Below are positions 1 through 12,690 of a stretch of 64,000 nt of DNA, one piece after another. The stretch is from assembly GCF_017654505.1 (NCBI RefSeq), contig NC_054558.1, positions 15,270,765 through 15,334,764 on the forward strand, written 5' to 3'. Within the stretch, counting starts at the first letter, position 1; the number at the start of each line of letters is the position of its first letter. Both the position numbers and the translations under genes were made by a program. Under the pieces are notes generated by a model, which was given only the letters and a program-made list of their open reading frames with translations, ran no database searches and was not told the origin of the DNA. Source of the stretch: Polyodon spathula (lineage: Eukaryota > Chordata > Actinopteri > Acipenseriformes > Polyodontidae).

Positions 1-29
1 ATAAAACTACAAATAAAAGGTGCTGCACT

Positions 30-420
30 CGGCAGCGTTATCCCGGTCGCCGCTACCCGCACGACCCGGATCACCGTCCTACTCTCTCAGCTATCTAGCC
101 TGCTCTTTCACAATACGCCGGGGTCTGCCCAAGGGTTCCCCGCTCTCTCTCTCTCTGTCTCGCTGTGGTTCTTTATTTTTCTTCCCGCTGATTCCCGGTC
201 CCGAATCAAAGCGTCCGCACCCTTAGCGCGTCTAAGTGGGCAGACCTGAGGAAACAACAGAGCGTTATTTTATAGGACCAACAATCACCTAGCCATTCAG
301 AGAGGGGGAAAGTCCACACACACCCTTTCCCACCTCCCCGTGTCATTGCCATGACTCACAGGCGGCTGTTGGGCGACTGCCGCCCTCTTCCTGCAGCCCG
401 TGAACACGCCAGCAGAGTCA
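30..420. other. GC- and CpG-rich segment with CT tract, probably repeat-derived
   Basis: This stretch is clearly richer in GC and CpG than the following 18 kb, for example the CGGTCGCCGC-type runs near 45-65 and GGCGACTGCCGCC near 372-384. It contains a (CT)n tract at about 150-168. It has no long ORF: the 68-codon frame at 20-226 is low complexity. It lies just 5' of an interspersed element (about 763-1810) that recurs at 59 kb, so it may be part of that same element rather than a promoter. A promoter cannot be excluded from sequence alone. Confidence 0.3.
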
Positions 421-762
421 GCACAGATCTCTCCCTGTTACAATCCCTCATGAACGAGCATCGAATACTGTATTTCCACCAATGAGGAGAATGGGTGAAT
501 AACCGTGCAGCCCTCAGAGGGGTCAGGTTGGGCTATGCCTCCAGACATCCTCCTGAGTGAAATAACCACAGTTTATGGAAAGTAACCCTAATTTAAACAG
601 CGGAATTCAGAGAAGCTCTGGATTTGTTTAACAATCTATCCCCACCTTGTGTCTAGGGAAGGATACTCAATAAAATATGTTAGTTCCTTAAAAAGGACAC
701 AGAACTGCTGATCCTGTTGTTTTTCTGAAGGGAAATGTAATAAACAATAGCGTTGAGGTATA

Positions 763-947
763 GTATGTGTAGTTAGATACAGTACTGCTTATAGAGACTA
801 AAACACTGCTGAGATTACATTTTAGTGATGACGCTGGTATTCTTTAGTACAACAGCTGTGGTGCAGTTATTCAATGCCAACACTGCATAAAAGGTCAAAT
901 TCCATGTGGCACACATGCTGTTTGTTTTGTTATGAGGTACTATAAGG
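763..947. repeat. Direct repeat, copy 1 (partner 1623-1809)
   Basis: This ~185-bp stretch is repeated in the same orientation at 1623-1809, with roughly four in five bases matching by eye. Shared landmarks include 'TATAGAGAC', 'AAAACACTGC', 'TTATTCAATGCCAAC' and 'CACACATGCTGTTTGTTTTG', and both copies end with 'GGTACTATAAGG'. The pair flanks a segment that has its own relative at 59 kb. It could be a tandemly inserted or LTR-like transposon terminus, or two nested copies of one element. Confidence 0.7.
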
Positions 948-1144
948 TTTGGCAAAGTGGTTAACAGTGCACAGGTGCAGGAATGCAGTGGTGATCAATA
1001 AACAGTGATATTTCCATAATCCATGTGCAGTGATATTTTATCTGTATTCATGATACAGAGGTGAGTATTGCTGTATTTTAATCCATGGGTTGGTCCCGAA
1101 ATAATAACAGCCCTGATCCTTAACACCCACATGTAACACAAAGC

Positions 1145-1600
1145 ACAAGCACAAGCACAAGTCCACAGTGAGTGATTTAGTGCTCGTGGTGCAAATACAG
1201 TTTATCGTGAACAATGGTGCAGTGTAGTCCGGATAAGTGCTGGCCCGTGGCAACAGCTCTGGATCATGTTCAGCCGTCTAATAACAACAAACAAAGTGGT
1301 TACTTACAAACGACAAAACAAACAAAACACTTATGATTACAATACATGTTTCTCCTTCCGGATCAACTTTAACCATTCAAAGGAACAGATCACTTCGCTA
1401 TGTCCCGTTTTGTACCACCAATCATGACCCCTTGGTTAACTAGTGCAATCGCTCCTCCAATCCGTGGCTGCCACATCGTTTCCCTTCCGGGTCGATGATT
1501 TAGTGTACCATAGCTCCACCCCCTTTCTAGCTGACCAACTTTTGTCTAACCTCTGTTCCCTTTACACAGCACCCTTACAGGTCAGGAGGGAGCTTTATCA
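1145..1600 (+). repeat. Interspersed element, copy 1 (partner 59050-59505)
   Basis: About 450 bp match 59050-59505 in the same orientation. Shared landmarks are 'TTTATCGTGAACAA', 'TCTAATAACAACAAACAA', 'ACCATTCAAAGGAACAGATC', 'CGCTCCTCCAATCCGTGG' and 'TTTACACAGCACCCT'. No transposase or reverse transcriptase is readable, so the copy is non-autonomous or a fragment. A short (AAGCAC)n run lies at its left edge (1140-1161). Confidence 0.75.
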
Positions 1601-1622
1601 CCAAGAATCATTCTGTCTGTCA

Positions 1623-1809
1623 CATATGTTTAGTTAAATCCAGTACTATTTATAGAGACCAAAACACTGCATAGATTACATTTTATTGATGACACTGCTA
1701 TTATTATAGTACAACACCTGCAGTGCAATTATTCAATGCCAACTCTGCTTAAACGGTCAAAACCCATCTTGCACACATGCTGTTTGTTTTGTTATGTGGT
1801 ACTATAAGG
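1623..1809. repeat. Direct repeat, copy 2 (partner 763-947)
   Basis: Second copy of the ~185-bp repeat, in the same orientation as 763-947. It directly follows the element at 1145-1600 and ends with the same 'GTACTATAAGG' motif. Confidence 0.7.
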
Positions 1810-2998
1810 ATAGCGCTGCCATAATTGAAATGCAATCCTTGGTTAGGTTCCATATGCTTTAAAATAAATTCTTAGAAGTCAAGTTACAATGATTGTTCCA
1901 TATGAGGCTACATCAGGTGTCTGAAGTGGTGTACTTAATACAGATCTGTCTGTATGGGTTCAGTGTTAAAGGCTGATAACAAACAAGGACTGTAAGAAAG
2001 CAGCAGCCTCATAGCAAGATAGCAGTGGAGTCCGATCTGATGTTATTGAATGGTGGACCTGCTGTCTTTCTCTTCACTCTGGAGAAGTCAGTCCACTTGA
2101 CACACCCAAAGTAACCAGTCCTACTCTGTGATGTACTTTCCCCAATCGGTCTAAAAAACTTATCCTGGAGTAGTCTGTGAAGACCAGCATTGGACAGTGC
2201 ATTCCCCTTGTGTGCATACGCATGGTGAGATCCAGTTTAGTTCAAAGTGCCTACTTATATTTTTACAAATTGTTCAAGTGTTTATGCACTTAGCAGTGCT
2301 TGTAATGGATCCTCAGAAAAGCAAGAACAAATGCGGGGGTCAACCCCATTGGAATAGACATAGTTAATTTACAAATAACCATTACCCACAGTAAGCACTG
2401 TCAATGTCTTTGTTTTGCCTGCATAATAATAGCGAGGTATGAAATATTAAGCATTTACCAGTGGGGAAACGCTTATTGTCTTTTTGTCACACAGCATTGC
2501 GTAAATGATTACACAAACAACCCTTTCCTATTGTAAAATGTCTATTCAGAGTATCAATGGCTATTGTGAATATTAGACAGAGCTCCCCCTGTGCTTGGCT
2601 CCTATTCCTTCTCTAATGAAGCCCTGAGTGTATTATTGCAAGGCAGCTGTTTGCAATGTAGCAGCATCAAGCCCTTTGAGATGGTTCAGTGAATCTAATG
2701 AATGAGTAAGGGAGTGGAACACAGCCTGCTTGTGTACTGCCATTGTCTGCTGAAACTGCTGTTGGTGGCACAGTGGGTTGGTACAGTATTGTATTGTGCT
2801 GTGTGCTACAATCAATAACAAGCATATTTAAAACAATTAAGTCTTGTCATTCACTTCTCAAAACTGACATAAATATAAAGTGGATGTGTGTTTCTCTACT
2901 TTTTACCTTTCAGGTTCTCTGTTGGAAGAATAAGACCCAATTATCTGCGTTTTTAATGATTTATTGTTTCAGTTTTGTCTTGCATACTCTTTTACCAT

Positions 2999-3361
2999 TA
3001 GGGGTGTAATGATTTATTCTGTATCAGTGAGTCATGATACATTTGTTACATGATATATCGTATAGTAATAGTATCATTTGTTTTGTGATACAAGACCAAA
3101 AGCATGACTTACCTCATTGTAGTTTACCAAATGGTTCTTAAATGAAAAATACACATGTTTTATGGTTGGTATGGATGTATACTTTCCTTACCTCATTAGA
3201 TATTTGTCTTTTAACTAAATAGTCGATTTTTAAAGCAATTGATCTTATTATGCATCATGCAAGTAGCCCTTCAGGACCATCACATGAATCGTGATACATA
3301 TCGTATCTCGACCTGCATATTGTGATAGGGAATCACGACATTATCATATCATTACACCTCT
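2999..3361. mobile_element. hAT-like MITE with terminal inverted repeats
   Basis: The left end (2998-3013) reads TTAGGGGTGTAATGAT. The right end (3347-3362) is its reverse complement with one mismatch (TTAGAGGTGTAATGAT on the other strand). The interior is AT-rich with many 'TGATACAT' and 'ATCGTGATAC' type words, typical of fish hAT MITEs with AGGGGTGTAA termini. There is no transposase ORF. A clear 8-bp target-site duplication was not found, so the exact ends are uncertain. Confidence 0.7.
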
Positions 3362-5456
3362 AAATACTAAGTGCATTTTTTATGTTGTGTCTTTCTGCTT
3401 TCTCCCCAGGACCCTCTTGAAATGAGATGGTTTAATCTGAAGGATTTACTGTGGTTTAACCATTTTAATGAAAATAAATAACTGGCCAAACAGAGAGCAG
3501 GGCACTTGAGAGTAAGGGCTTTGTTTTCTTTTGTCTTTCAACTAGGCCGTAATAAACCATACAGTATGTTATCATGTGGATTTATCAACTGGTTCTTTGT
3601 TCAATGAAAATATATTATGTGTGACATTGGATTTATCTCATCAATGTCAGATCCCTGGTAAACCCAAGACTTTTAGAGGATCAACATTTTTTGTATTAAG
3701 ATATCAACAATGTATCTGTGTTACTAAGAAATTGAACAGCCCTTTGTACTTGTCACTTCAACAAGCCACAATCAAATATGCCTAGAAGGGTATGTTTTAT
3801 TTCTTATGGCCTCTTTCAGCTTGCTCTAATGGCCGCAAGGTTGAACTATTCAGTAGTCCTATCCTTGCACACTTGACCTCCTATCTCCTATATAAACCAT
3901 AGTGTAGTGATAGGTTTGTCCAGAGTTCAGTGCACTGGCATGCCTTTATGATTTACCCGTGTGCTCTGGAAAAGGTTTGAAATGTTGAGCAGTTATCTGC
4001 TGTCAGGTCAGACATGTAATGTTTCAGTAGAAGTTCTGTTAATCAAGGAGGTATCTTTCCAAGCCAGTGCACCATTCTCTCATTTCTGTGGCCTGCCATG
4101 AAATCAGTATGAGCTGACAACTGGTAACGGTTACAAATACAGTGAGGTGAACTGCCTCTGTGTAGCAATGGGTCATCTCTGTTGTCTCAGAAGCCTGGAA
4201 TTTATTTCATAGATCATCAGCAAATCGCATTGATTTCAGAAACTTGACAAATGGGTTGTAATCTTTTAGTCGTGTGTTACTAGATTCTTGCGTGTCTGTT
4301 TTTATCTATTAATCTGCCTGTCTGTTGTGTTTCTGATCGTCCCAGCTTGTGTCTAATCCTTTCATCAGTGACAGATTTGGCCCAGTTTAATAATAGGACC
4401 AGGCACCTGGAAGTTACACCACTGCCCTGGCATGACGTTAATTACCCAGTAATTAATCGCAAGGTGTCCAACTAATTAGCCATTTATGATTCACAGTACT
4501 TGCAAAGAGGGAATTTGGGATAGAGTGGCTCTATTATGGATTTATGTGGGCTGGTAGAATCTGCAGTAAGCTGCTATGAAACATGATTATTTTTCATTTG
4601 TAAATATGGGGGTTAGTACTGGAGTCCCACTGAACTCCTTTGGGAACCTGCAGATGCATTGCAGTGGTATTTCAATGACAGGTGGAATTTTACTACATGA
4701 CCAAGGCATCATATTCTGGCTGGATGTATTCTGGAGGAATATTTATTTAACACGGTTTATTTGTTGCCCTTTTACAATTTTTAAGTCACATTGACAATGG
4801 ATAGGCTACCATACCCTGGATTTATTTATTTAACAAAGGGCTGTACAGTTCTTGTAGGTTACAAGGGTTGTCCTTCTTGTTGCTTTTACCCATGATCCAT
4901 TGAGGTCCCCAATCCCCAAGGGACAGTGGAACAGCAGGCTAATCCAAAAAATAGCAAGCTGATATAATTGCGCACAGTGGGTTGTCTCTGCTTGGGATAA
5001 GCTCTGCACTGAATGGTGGGGCTCAGGTCAAGATTGAGGTGTGCACACTTGCAGGGTTGGGGTCAGTTCCAGTTCTGTTTCCAATTATTTTTTAAAATCA
5101 ATACCAAACCTAGTTCCCATTCCCTTTGATTCAATTCCAAATCCTTTTACGACATAGGCTTTATTGAGCAAACAGATATAGAACTTATATAGTAAACGCA
5201 TGCACAGACCCAGGTACTATAGCCGTGTAAAAGCTGGCCTATAGGTACCTGGTGATACCTGCTCCATCAGCGCCTTTTGAGAAGCTTTTTAGCATCACAG
5301 GGACAATCTTCCATCCCAAAGGGTGCCAAGTTATATATGTTTGCTTAATAAAGCTTATGTAGTATTAATAATAAAGCTTATGTTGTCAGTGGATTTGGAA
5401 TTAGAATTGTTAGTTCATTAACTTATTAGCATAATGCAGCATTTTGGGAAACTAAT

Positions 5457-5495
5457 GCTGAATCGAGAAGTATGTACTGTACTTCTCGATTCAGC
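5457..5495. repeat. Perfect 16-bp inverted repeat (hairpin)
   Basis: Arms 5457-5472 (GCTGAATCGAGAAGTA) and 5480-5495 are exact reverse complements around a 7-nt loop (5473-5479). The stem is too short for a classical microRNA precursor, and no terminator role is expected in a vertebrate intron. The most likely origin is a tiny foldback element. No function is assigned. Confidence 0.85.
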
Positions 5496-8400
5496 TACCA
5501 CGCCATTGATAATGTAGTAAAAATATGATCCACAGTTCATTAAAGCAACATTTCCTGGTGCACTCAATCAGATTTTGACCAAAACTAGATGGATCTTGGA
5601 CAAGAATAGGGGTTATAAGGGATTAAGGTTTGTATCAGTATTGTAACTGTTAAAGTAATGAAAGGACTTTAGATCAAGATTGGTGGAGAGGGTGCTTATT
5701 AAGAGTGTTAAGGACTTATTAAGAAAGTTTTCAGTAATGTTGCTCCATATTAGCTTTATTTGCCATCCATTATACATATTTTTTCCTGTAAGGTCTTAAA
5801 GCCGATTTATTTTATTTGTGATTGCCTCATAACTAATGGCTGTAATTGTCAAAACGATTCACCTGTGTTCATAAAGTTAATCACCATCATTATCCCCTTT
5901 CAGTTCAAGCTGCTTGCTTCCTTATGGGACTGGGATTTACAATGTTAACAAAGCAAAGCTGCTCAGCGAGGGCAGATTTTAATAATTTCAATAGTCTCTT
6001 GCACAATTACAAGTCCATTTACCAGTTAATTAAATCAGTCAAGGTTCATTCAATATTTACATTTTAAAAGTGTAGAAAATGTATTTGAATTATTCAAGGA
6101 GGACATATGTGGTACATTCGGTGAAAGTCAAGTGGTTACGTTCTGAAAACATCTCAAAATGAAATTAAACGTGGAGCTGAGATTCACCAGTCTGTAAACA
6201 CAACAAGTGGTTCAGCCCTGCAGAGATTAGTAATTGAGTAAGTCTCCCGTCTTATTGAACTTAATGAAGAGGAGCAGCCAGGCTGGGTTGATTACTATGA
6301 AGAAACATTTTCTTACTGCCCGCCAGCCCATTCCTCAAGTACTGTAAAGCCTTCTTCTGTATTCAACGCAACATGTGTGTAATGAGACTGCTTTGCGATA
6401 CATTTTAAAATGTTATGCTCCCGTCGAGGAAAAATGGCTGAAAGCTTAGAGTGAGCTATTAGCTTATCAAGCCTGAGCCCATTTCTGCTGGATGACTGCA
6501 GTGGTACCCGATTTATATTTAACCAGGCTGTGCACTTTACCCACCACCATGGTCTTTATAAATTACCTGCCTTGGCAAATTTGCATACTTAATAAGAGAC
6601 GCATGTCAATGGTGGGAGTCTCAATTATTTTCTAGAGCAGAGAGGTAACAGCTGGTATTGCCAAGAATATTACATAGTAGTCCTGAACTGCAGCAAAGGT
6701 CAGTATGGAAGACAACTTTACAGCATACAGTATGGAATTAACCAAAGTAAATGTATATTTACTCAGTTGATTAATTGATTAAAGGCTGGTAGATTTAGAT
6801 ACAGTGGCATTGTATGTACCTTTTATGTAAAATAAGCTGTATTTTTTTAATATTGAAGGGGTTCCTAATATTGAAGAGGTTTGCAGGATGAGTCATGCAA
6901 GCTTGGATTTAAACCCTCCTGTGCCTTTGTTGTGGACCCACATGGTGCTGCCTTGGCCTTTGCAATCCTATGGCTTTAGAATGGGAAAATAAGATGAGAA
7001 TAGTTTGTTTTATCACGGTCCAGTGACCACTACTGGTCAGGCACCCAACAAGGCCAGCTGGAGAGTTCCCAAGCTGCCTTCAGGGTTCAATAGCTTGGTA
7101 GGGAAGTGGGTACTGAGGTTACACAATGATCTTTAGTCTTCCTGTGTGGTACTAGAGTTGTAGCATTTCGGAAGCTTTTTGAATTTCATATAGAAAGGGG
7201 GGTAAAAATTGATTTTGAAAAGATGCAGTACTGTAAATAAGCAGCGAAGTAAAAAACCTAACAGTTTTTTAATGACCTGTCCCTAACCCTTTCAGATTCC
7301 CCAGACTGTACAATGTGAAGAGGCAGTGGAGCCACTCTGCATGCATTGGGAGGAGTCAGTGGTGACATAAATGATTCTGGTAAACTACTCAATAAACATT
7401 TCCCTCCCATGCCCATTTAGACTGTGAAAAGTGATTAACTAGCAATTTAGTTTAAACAGCCACAAAACAAACAAAAAACCCCAAAACACAATAACAGCTG
7501 CTTTGAGGGAAATCAAATGAGATTTATTTTTGTAGGGCATGATCACTCTCCAAGGAGTTGGTTGTAGTCAACAGATATGCCATTTTGTGGCCATTTCAAA
7601 TTCTGCGTTTTGTTACTGCAGACATGTGCAAATATCGAACATGAACAATGAACTGTATTTCCATTTTTTTCTTTAATCAAGGCTCGGCAAAACACCAGTT
7701 CACAAAACTAGACAAATCGGAGTGGCACAAACAGAGATGATGAAAGGTGGTTGCTAAAGTAATTAAACTGATTCAGATGTGTTTTCCAGCCAGCATTAGT
7801 CTTTTCTTGTTGTGTTTAATAGGACACACTAAAGCTAATGCCCGGTAATGTTGAGCAGAAGAAAGACAAACAAGGCAAATTTGACTTAATGAAATACGAG
7901 TGTTTGTTCGCTAAACACAGCGGTGCCAGCAATTTTATTCAGTGTGCCTCACAAGCCAGCTTTAGAAGTGAACGGATTTCACACTAGCTGACTAACATTC
8001 TAGTGCTGCAAATCGATACAGGTGGTCACTGGAGGTTGTTATATTGCATATTGACAGGTTTAGAGTGTAAACACATTATTTCTGTATTTGCTTTTTGATG
8101 ATCTGCTGCCCATCTCAACAAGCACATCCATATACCACTTAACTAAAACTTTTTTGTACAGGTGCAATCAGCAACCAGTATAGTCATACATGCCTTTGAA
8201 TATAACTGTCAACATACATGTTAATATCATTATACATAGTAATATCATGTATGCATTTAGAAAATGTCTTTTTTGAAAAGAAGCAGGAAGCACGCGTTAC
8301 TGGGCAGCTCAGTGGGAGATGCTCCAAATAGGTGACAGAGCAATTTAATCTGTTAATGAATGTTTAACTGAGGCTTCCAAAAATAAAATAAAAACATGGC

Positions 8401-9313
8401 GATCAGTAATCGATTAATCATAGTTGTTATTTATCCAAATAGTTTGAAGAGTTTTAAAGATGTATGTTCTACCGTGACTTCTGTTTGCACTTGTTTTATT
8501 GCAATGCTGGTCTGTGTGGAAACCCCAAAACAGAACAAAAGTTTGGAAACCACTGTTCTAGAATGACTGATCTTGCACTAAAAAGCTGGTAAGGTAATTC
8601 CCCCACAAAAACATGCCTTTAAAAACTGGTGCTAGCATGCTGTCTGTGTTAAAGTACAGCTTTTCCCATCATGATAATTAAATGTATGTCTATGCTACAA
8701 GCTTTGTTGAGCTGATAGCTGGAGATGACACCAAATAATGAGATTAATGCTCCAATCTTACTTAGTGAATTCTTTAACCCAACCACCTAAAGGAGTAGGT
8801 TGAAATAAAATTAAAAGTGCCAGGATGATTGTACAGCTCACAGGCTATTAGACACTGGACAATTTCCGTGCCCTTTCTTTCCATTTTGTCTAATTGACAG
8901 AGACAGCTAGCTAGAACGCATTGAATGAAACCTGCAATCCAATCTTATCTTACTTAAGGGACTTGTAGATAGATTGAATGTCAAGAGTATTACCAGCTCG
9001 CCACTCTGTTTCCACATTCTTACACCATCTTGAGAGAATCATTTTTAGTCCAATGAGAGATTTACAGAAATATACTTGCTTTGCCAATGCGTCTGTTGCA
9101 CTGTATGTTATGTATACCTGTTGTAAAAGCTCAAGGATTTGGATGAATGTAGAGTGACCATTTGTCTTGCAGTTTGATGTCTCTGATATTTAATACATGG
9201 ATGTACTTATAATTTCAGCCTGATTCATTGCCAGAAAACACTGTCATTTTACATAAGATCATTTTATAAATGATAGGAGGCAATTCAGTGCTCTTCCATT
9301 TCATAGTTGCTGA

Positions 9314-9545
9314 TTGAGATCCAAACTTGGTCTGTTGTTAAAAGATCCCAGTGATTCAGCACTGGATAAAGAAGGGTCTCGTGCTCTCTGTTCTAGTGTC
9401 AGCAGCATGGCTCACCACTCTGTGGATAAAGAAGGGTCTCCTGCTTTCTGCTGTAGTGTTTCATACTCTCTGTTCTGTCCACTAAATGCCCATTTGCGTC
9501 CTCTGGTCCTGGTCTCTGTGTTGTTCTATTAGCTAGGGTTAACTT
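9314..9545. repeat. Degenerate interspersed repeat with 60-bp tandem duplication
   Basis: 'GGATAAAGAAGGGTCTC' occurs at 9364 and again at 9424, each followed by a similar 'TGCT..CTG.T.TAGTGT' stretch, so a 60-bp unit is duplicated. The right part (about 9490-9545) carries 'GTCCTCTGGTCCTGG' and 'TAGCTAGGGTTAACT'. Both also occur near 47522-47575, in a fragment of the CR1-like LINE family. The 72-codon frame across it is not thought to be a gene. Confidence 0.55.
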
Positions 9546-10181
9546 TGTTAGAATCATGTGCATTATCACATCCCCTGTCACAGCTTTATACGTTACACAA
9601 ATACTAACTTGATGAAAAGTTTACAGATCCATAAATTACTAAACTAGAGTTCATTAAATATTTTAAATTCTACTTTGCTATATATCAGAAAAGGCACACC
9701 CTTTTTCCATCCTTTTGTGCATTGTAAGATTCCTGTATTTGTGCAGTGTGTGCAATGTGCGATTCGTGGATGGGTGGGTGGGTTGCAAATGATAAGACTG
9801 ACCGATTCATTATTGCGTAAAGCTAAATAGAAAACCAAAGGCAAAAGCACCTCCATATGCTTCTGATGAATCCCAGCAAACTGTCGCTACCCATGGTTTT
9901 ATATCAGTGTTGTAGCCTGTAATGAGTATAATAGAACACTTCTAGTTTGAGATGCTTTCTGTCTGTGTAAGCCTGTCAACTCCAACCTCTCTCTCTCTGT
10001 CTCTCAGGGTTCACACTGAAACAGTACGAGCCAGCATGAAGCAGCAGGGGTCCAATAAACAACATGTTGTAGAGGCAGGTTGAAATAGAGGAAAGGTGAA
10101 TGTAGCTCTTATTGAAACTGCTGTTCACCATTAACTTTTACTGAACAAAAAAAACCCAATATTTTAGATACAAGTGGCCAT

Positions 10182-10495
10182 TTAGGCCAGACAAGTTTGG
10201 AGATAGGAACTGTTTGGTTTTGGTGCACACAGAAGCTTCATGTAAGACCAGCTCAGTAGCAGGTTGGTTATAAGACTAAGATAATTTACTAACGATTGAC
10301 CATTAGGCCCATCCGTGCCCGTCCGTTTCCTAATAGCTGAACTCAACTTTTTGTCATATCCCACTGATTCTGCATGAATGGCATGGCTAGGTAACTCATT
10401 CCATAACCTCATCACTCTCTGTGTGAAGAATTGTCTACACTCAATTTCCATCTGTGTCCCCTGGTCCAGGTTTCTCTGATGCACTTAAAGTATTG
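10182..10495 (-). mobile_element. CR1-like LINE 3' end fragment (minus strand)
   Basis: The minus-strand frame (ATG at 10484, stop at 10182) contains the motif FFTQRVMRLWNELP followed by an H-A-E-S-V segment. This is the conserved C-terminal tail downstream of the reverse transcriptase in CR1-like LINEs of fish. After that the frame decays into the 3' non-coding tail (about 10190-10330). Only the last part of the element is present, so it is a 5'-truncated dead copy. It abuts an oppositely oriented fragment at 10500-10700. Confidence 0.75.
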
Positions 10496-10499
10496 GTTA

Positions 10500-10700
10500 A
10501 AGTATTGCTTCCTACGTAGAAGGTCTTGAGCGCCTCCCATAATACTAGTCTTGAAGGCCTCTCGTGATGCTAGGTATTGAACGAATCACATGATGCTAGA
10601 AGGTCTTGAAGGCCCATTAACCATATGGGAGCTCAATCAGATACGAGAACCAAACTGAATGGCCTCCTCTTGTTTGTACATTTCTTACCATGTTACTATA
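10500..10700 (+). mobile_element. CR1-like LINE 3' tail fragment (plus strand)
   Basis: The segment ends in 'CTGAATGGCCTCCTCTTG' followed by 'TTTGTACATTTCTTA'. This is the family tail also seen at 32950-32990 (+) and, reverse-complemented, at 51488-51520. Its orientation is opposite to the neighbouring fragment at 10182-10495, giving an inverted pair. It also contains repeated 'AAGGTCTTGA' and 'GATGCTAG' words (10528-10610). Confidence 0.65.
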
Positions 10701-11040
10701 TTTCAAGCAATCCATAATGATGAAATGTGGCAACCTTGGTATCAACCTTCTGTTTAAAGTCTGGATAGTTATTCCTCATTACATTGCTGGGAGTTAATTA
10801 GTTGGCATCATAGTAAAAGCTTATGTTACAGCACGTTAAATGAAATCTCTTTGATGTAGATTTTGATTAAATCTTCACTCCTACAATTTGGTAGTAACAA
10901 TTGTCAGAATTGTGGTGTTCATACCTAAAAATCTGGATTCACTGAATCTCTGTTTGTACTGTTCTGTATTTCAAAAAAACATTCTAGTTATTTTTAATAA
11001 ATACAGTAGCAAGCTAATACCTTGATCATGCGGATAATAT

Positions 11041-11435
11041 CTTACCTGCTTTAAATATCCTTGTATCCTTGCATTGGCTCTCTGTTTGATTTAGGATAGA
11101 TTTTAAGGTGCTATTATTAACCTATAAGGCTCTGGCTTAGCTCCACCCTATTTAAAGGATCTTTTAAAACCATACGTTCCTAATCGTCCACTTCGATCAC
11201 AGGATGCCAGGCTACTTTCCATACCAAGTATTCAGAAACAAAACTCAGGTGGTAGATGCTTCAGCTACATTGCACCGAAATTCTGGAACGATTTGCCTAG
11301 TACTATAAAGGAAGCTCCTTCTGTCGATGCTCTTAAATCTTGTTTAAAAACACACTTATATAGCTTGGCTTCCGCAAGTTTTTAAAGTGATATTCTTATT
11401 TTATTTATTGATTTTGTATGTGTATTTTATTGCTG

Positions 11436-11514
<79 letters not shown>

Positions 11515-11670
11515 GTGTGTGTGTTTTATTACTGGTTATATATATTTTTATGTGTGTTTTATTTGCTGATTATATATAATTGTATTTGTTTTTTATCATA
11601 TAAATCGCTTTGTGGCGACCCCCCGGTAAAAACTCTATACAAAAATAAAGATTGATTGATTGATTGAAAT
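11041..11670 (+). mobile_element. L2-like LINE 3' end with (AT)n and ATTG tail
   Basis: Plus-strand translation between about 11130 and 11385 gives the classic fish L2-type C-terminus: L-A-P-P-Y-L-K-D-L-L, then RSQDARLLSIP, then FSYIAPKFWNDLPSTIKEAP and a K-S-C-L-K-T-H-L tail ending at a TAA near 11382. The 3' UTR holds the (AT)35 tract. The element ends with an ATTG/GATT short tandem repeat at about 11649-11667, the usual terminus of L2/CR1-type elements. The 5' part, including the reverse transcriptase, is missing, so this is a 5'-truncated dead copy. Confidence 0.85.
11441..11524. repeat. (AT)n followed by (TG)n microsatellite
   Basis: An uninterrupted (AT)35 run covers 11441-11510 and a short (TG)n run follows at 11512-11524. 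The tract lies inside the 3' UTR of the L2-like LINE fragment. Confidence 0.97.
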
Positions 11671-12650
11671 AGTATCACTCAACACCTTTTTTAATTGAAC
11701 GCACCTGGCCCCATGGCGCAGCTGAAAGCCAATATCCCTCTTTCTGGTAATTTTATACATTGTTTTTGAAATGTGTGTTCCCACTGGCTCGTGTAGAACA
11801 TGTTTTGTGGACTGTCAAACCCCACTTTAGACTATGCTCCTGTGAAATGAGAATGATTGAATTTCACATATGGAATACTGCTCTTACAAGTTTTGTGTTA
11901 GTGCCAACATAACAACAGCATTATAAATACTGTTATTCCCAAAGGAATAACAAACTGGTTGTATGCTAATTTGCTGTGATTTTGTTTAATATTAGACCAC
12001 TGATTTAGACAGTTCCCCTCTATCTGCTTACTTAAATACCACAGCTGTTAAAAGTTGCATTTCATTGTCAGTTGTAGGCTGCTTTGTAAAACTATCAAAA
12101 TTTGTTATTGTATGGTATTTATAGGAATCTTTTTATGCTAGCCACCAAGCAATGCCCTTGGTCTTCAAAGAGGTGCAATGGGTTGAGAAAAGCACTATTT
12201 CCACCCTTGCAAGTTTTCTTGGCCTTTGAAACAAGCAAGGTAGCAGCTACTCGTCTTACTTGTCAAAAGCTAGGAAAACACAAAGAACTCTGTGGAGCAC
12301 CCAATTTGCCGTTATGTTCAAATATTTTATTACCATGGCTTAACCTTGCACGGGAATCTGTTTCCAGTTAGTGAGATAAATGGCATAATTATAGGTGTAT
12401 AGCCTCCTTCACCCCCCTTCTTCTCACCTCCAAAAGTTACATCTTTGCCAGTAGCTGCACTGGATTTTTGACGAGCATTCATTTTGTTTGATATTTTCCC
12501 AAGAAAAACAAGACGTCTGCCAGCAATTTGAGTGATGCTGTAGCTCCAAAGAGGCTGCCCTCTTTTTACTTAATGCATTAGCTGTACGTGCAGGCCTTTT
12601 AGGGTTCCCAGTGGTGCTGGGCATGAGGAAGGAGTTAGTTAAATATTCTG

Positions 12651-12651
<1 letters not shown>

Positions 12652-12688
<37 letters not shown>
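12652..12688. repeat. (TG)n microsatellite
   Basis: Uninterrupted TG dinucleotide run of about 18 units. The antisense 102-codon frame crossing it (12424-12732) is a by-product of the CA run and is not called a gene. Confidence 0.97.
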
Positions 12689-12690
<2 letters not shown>

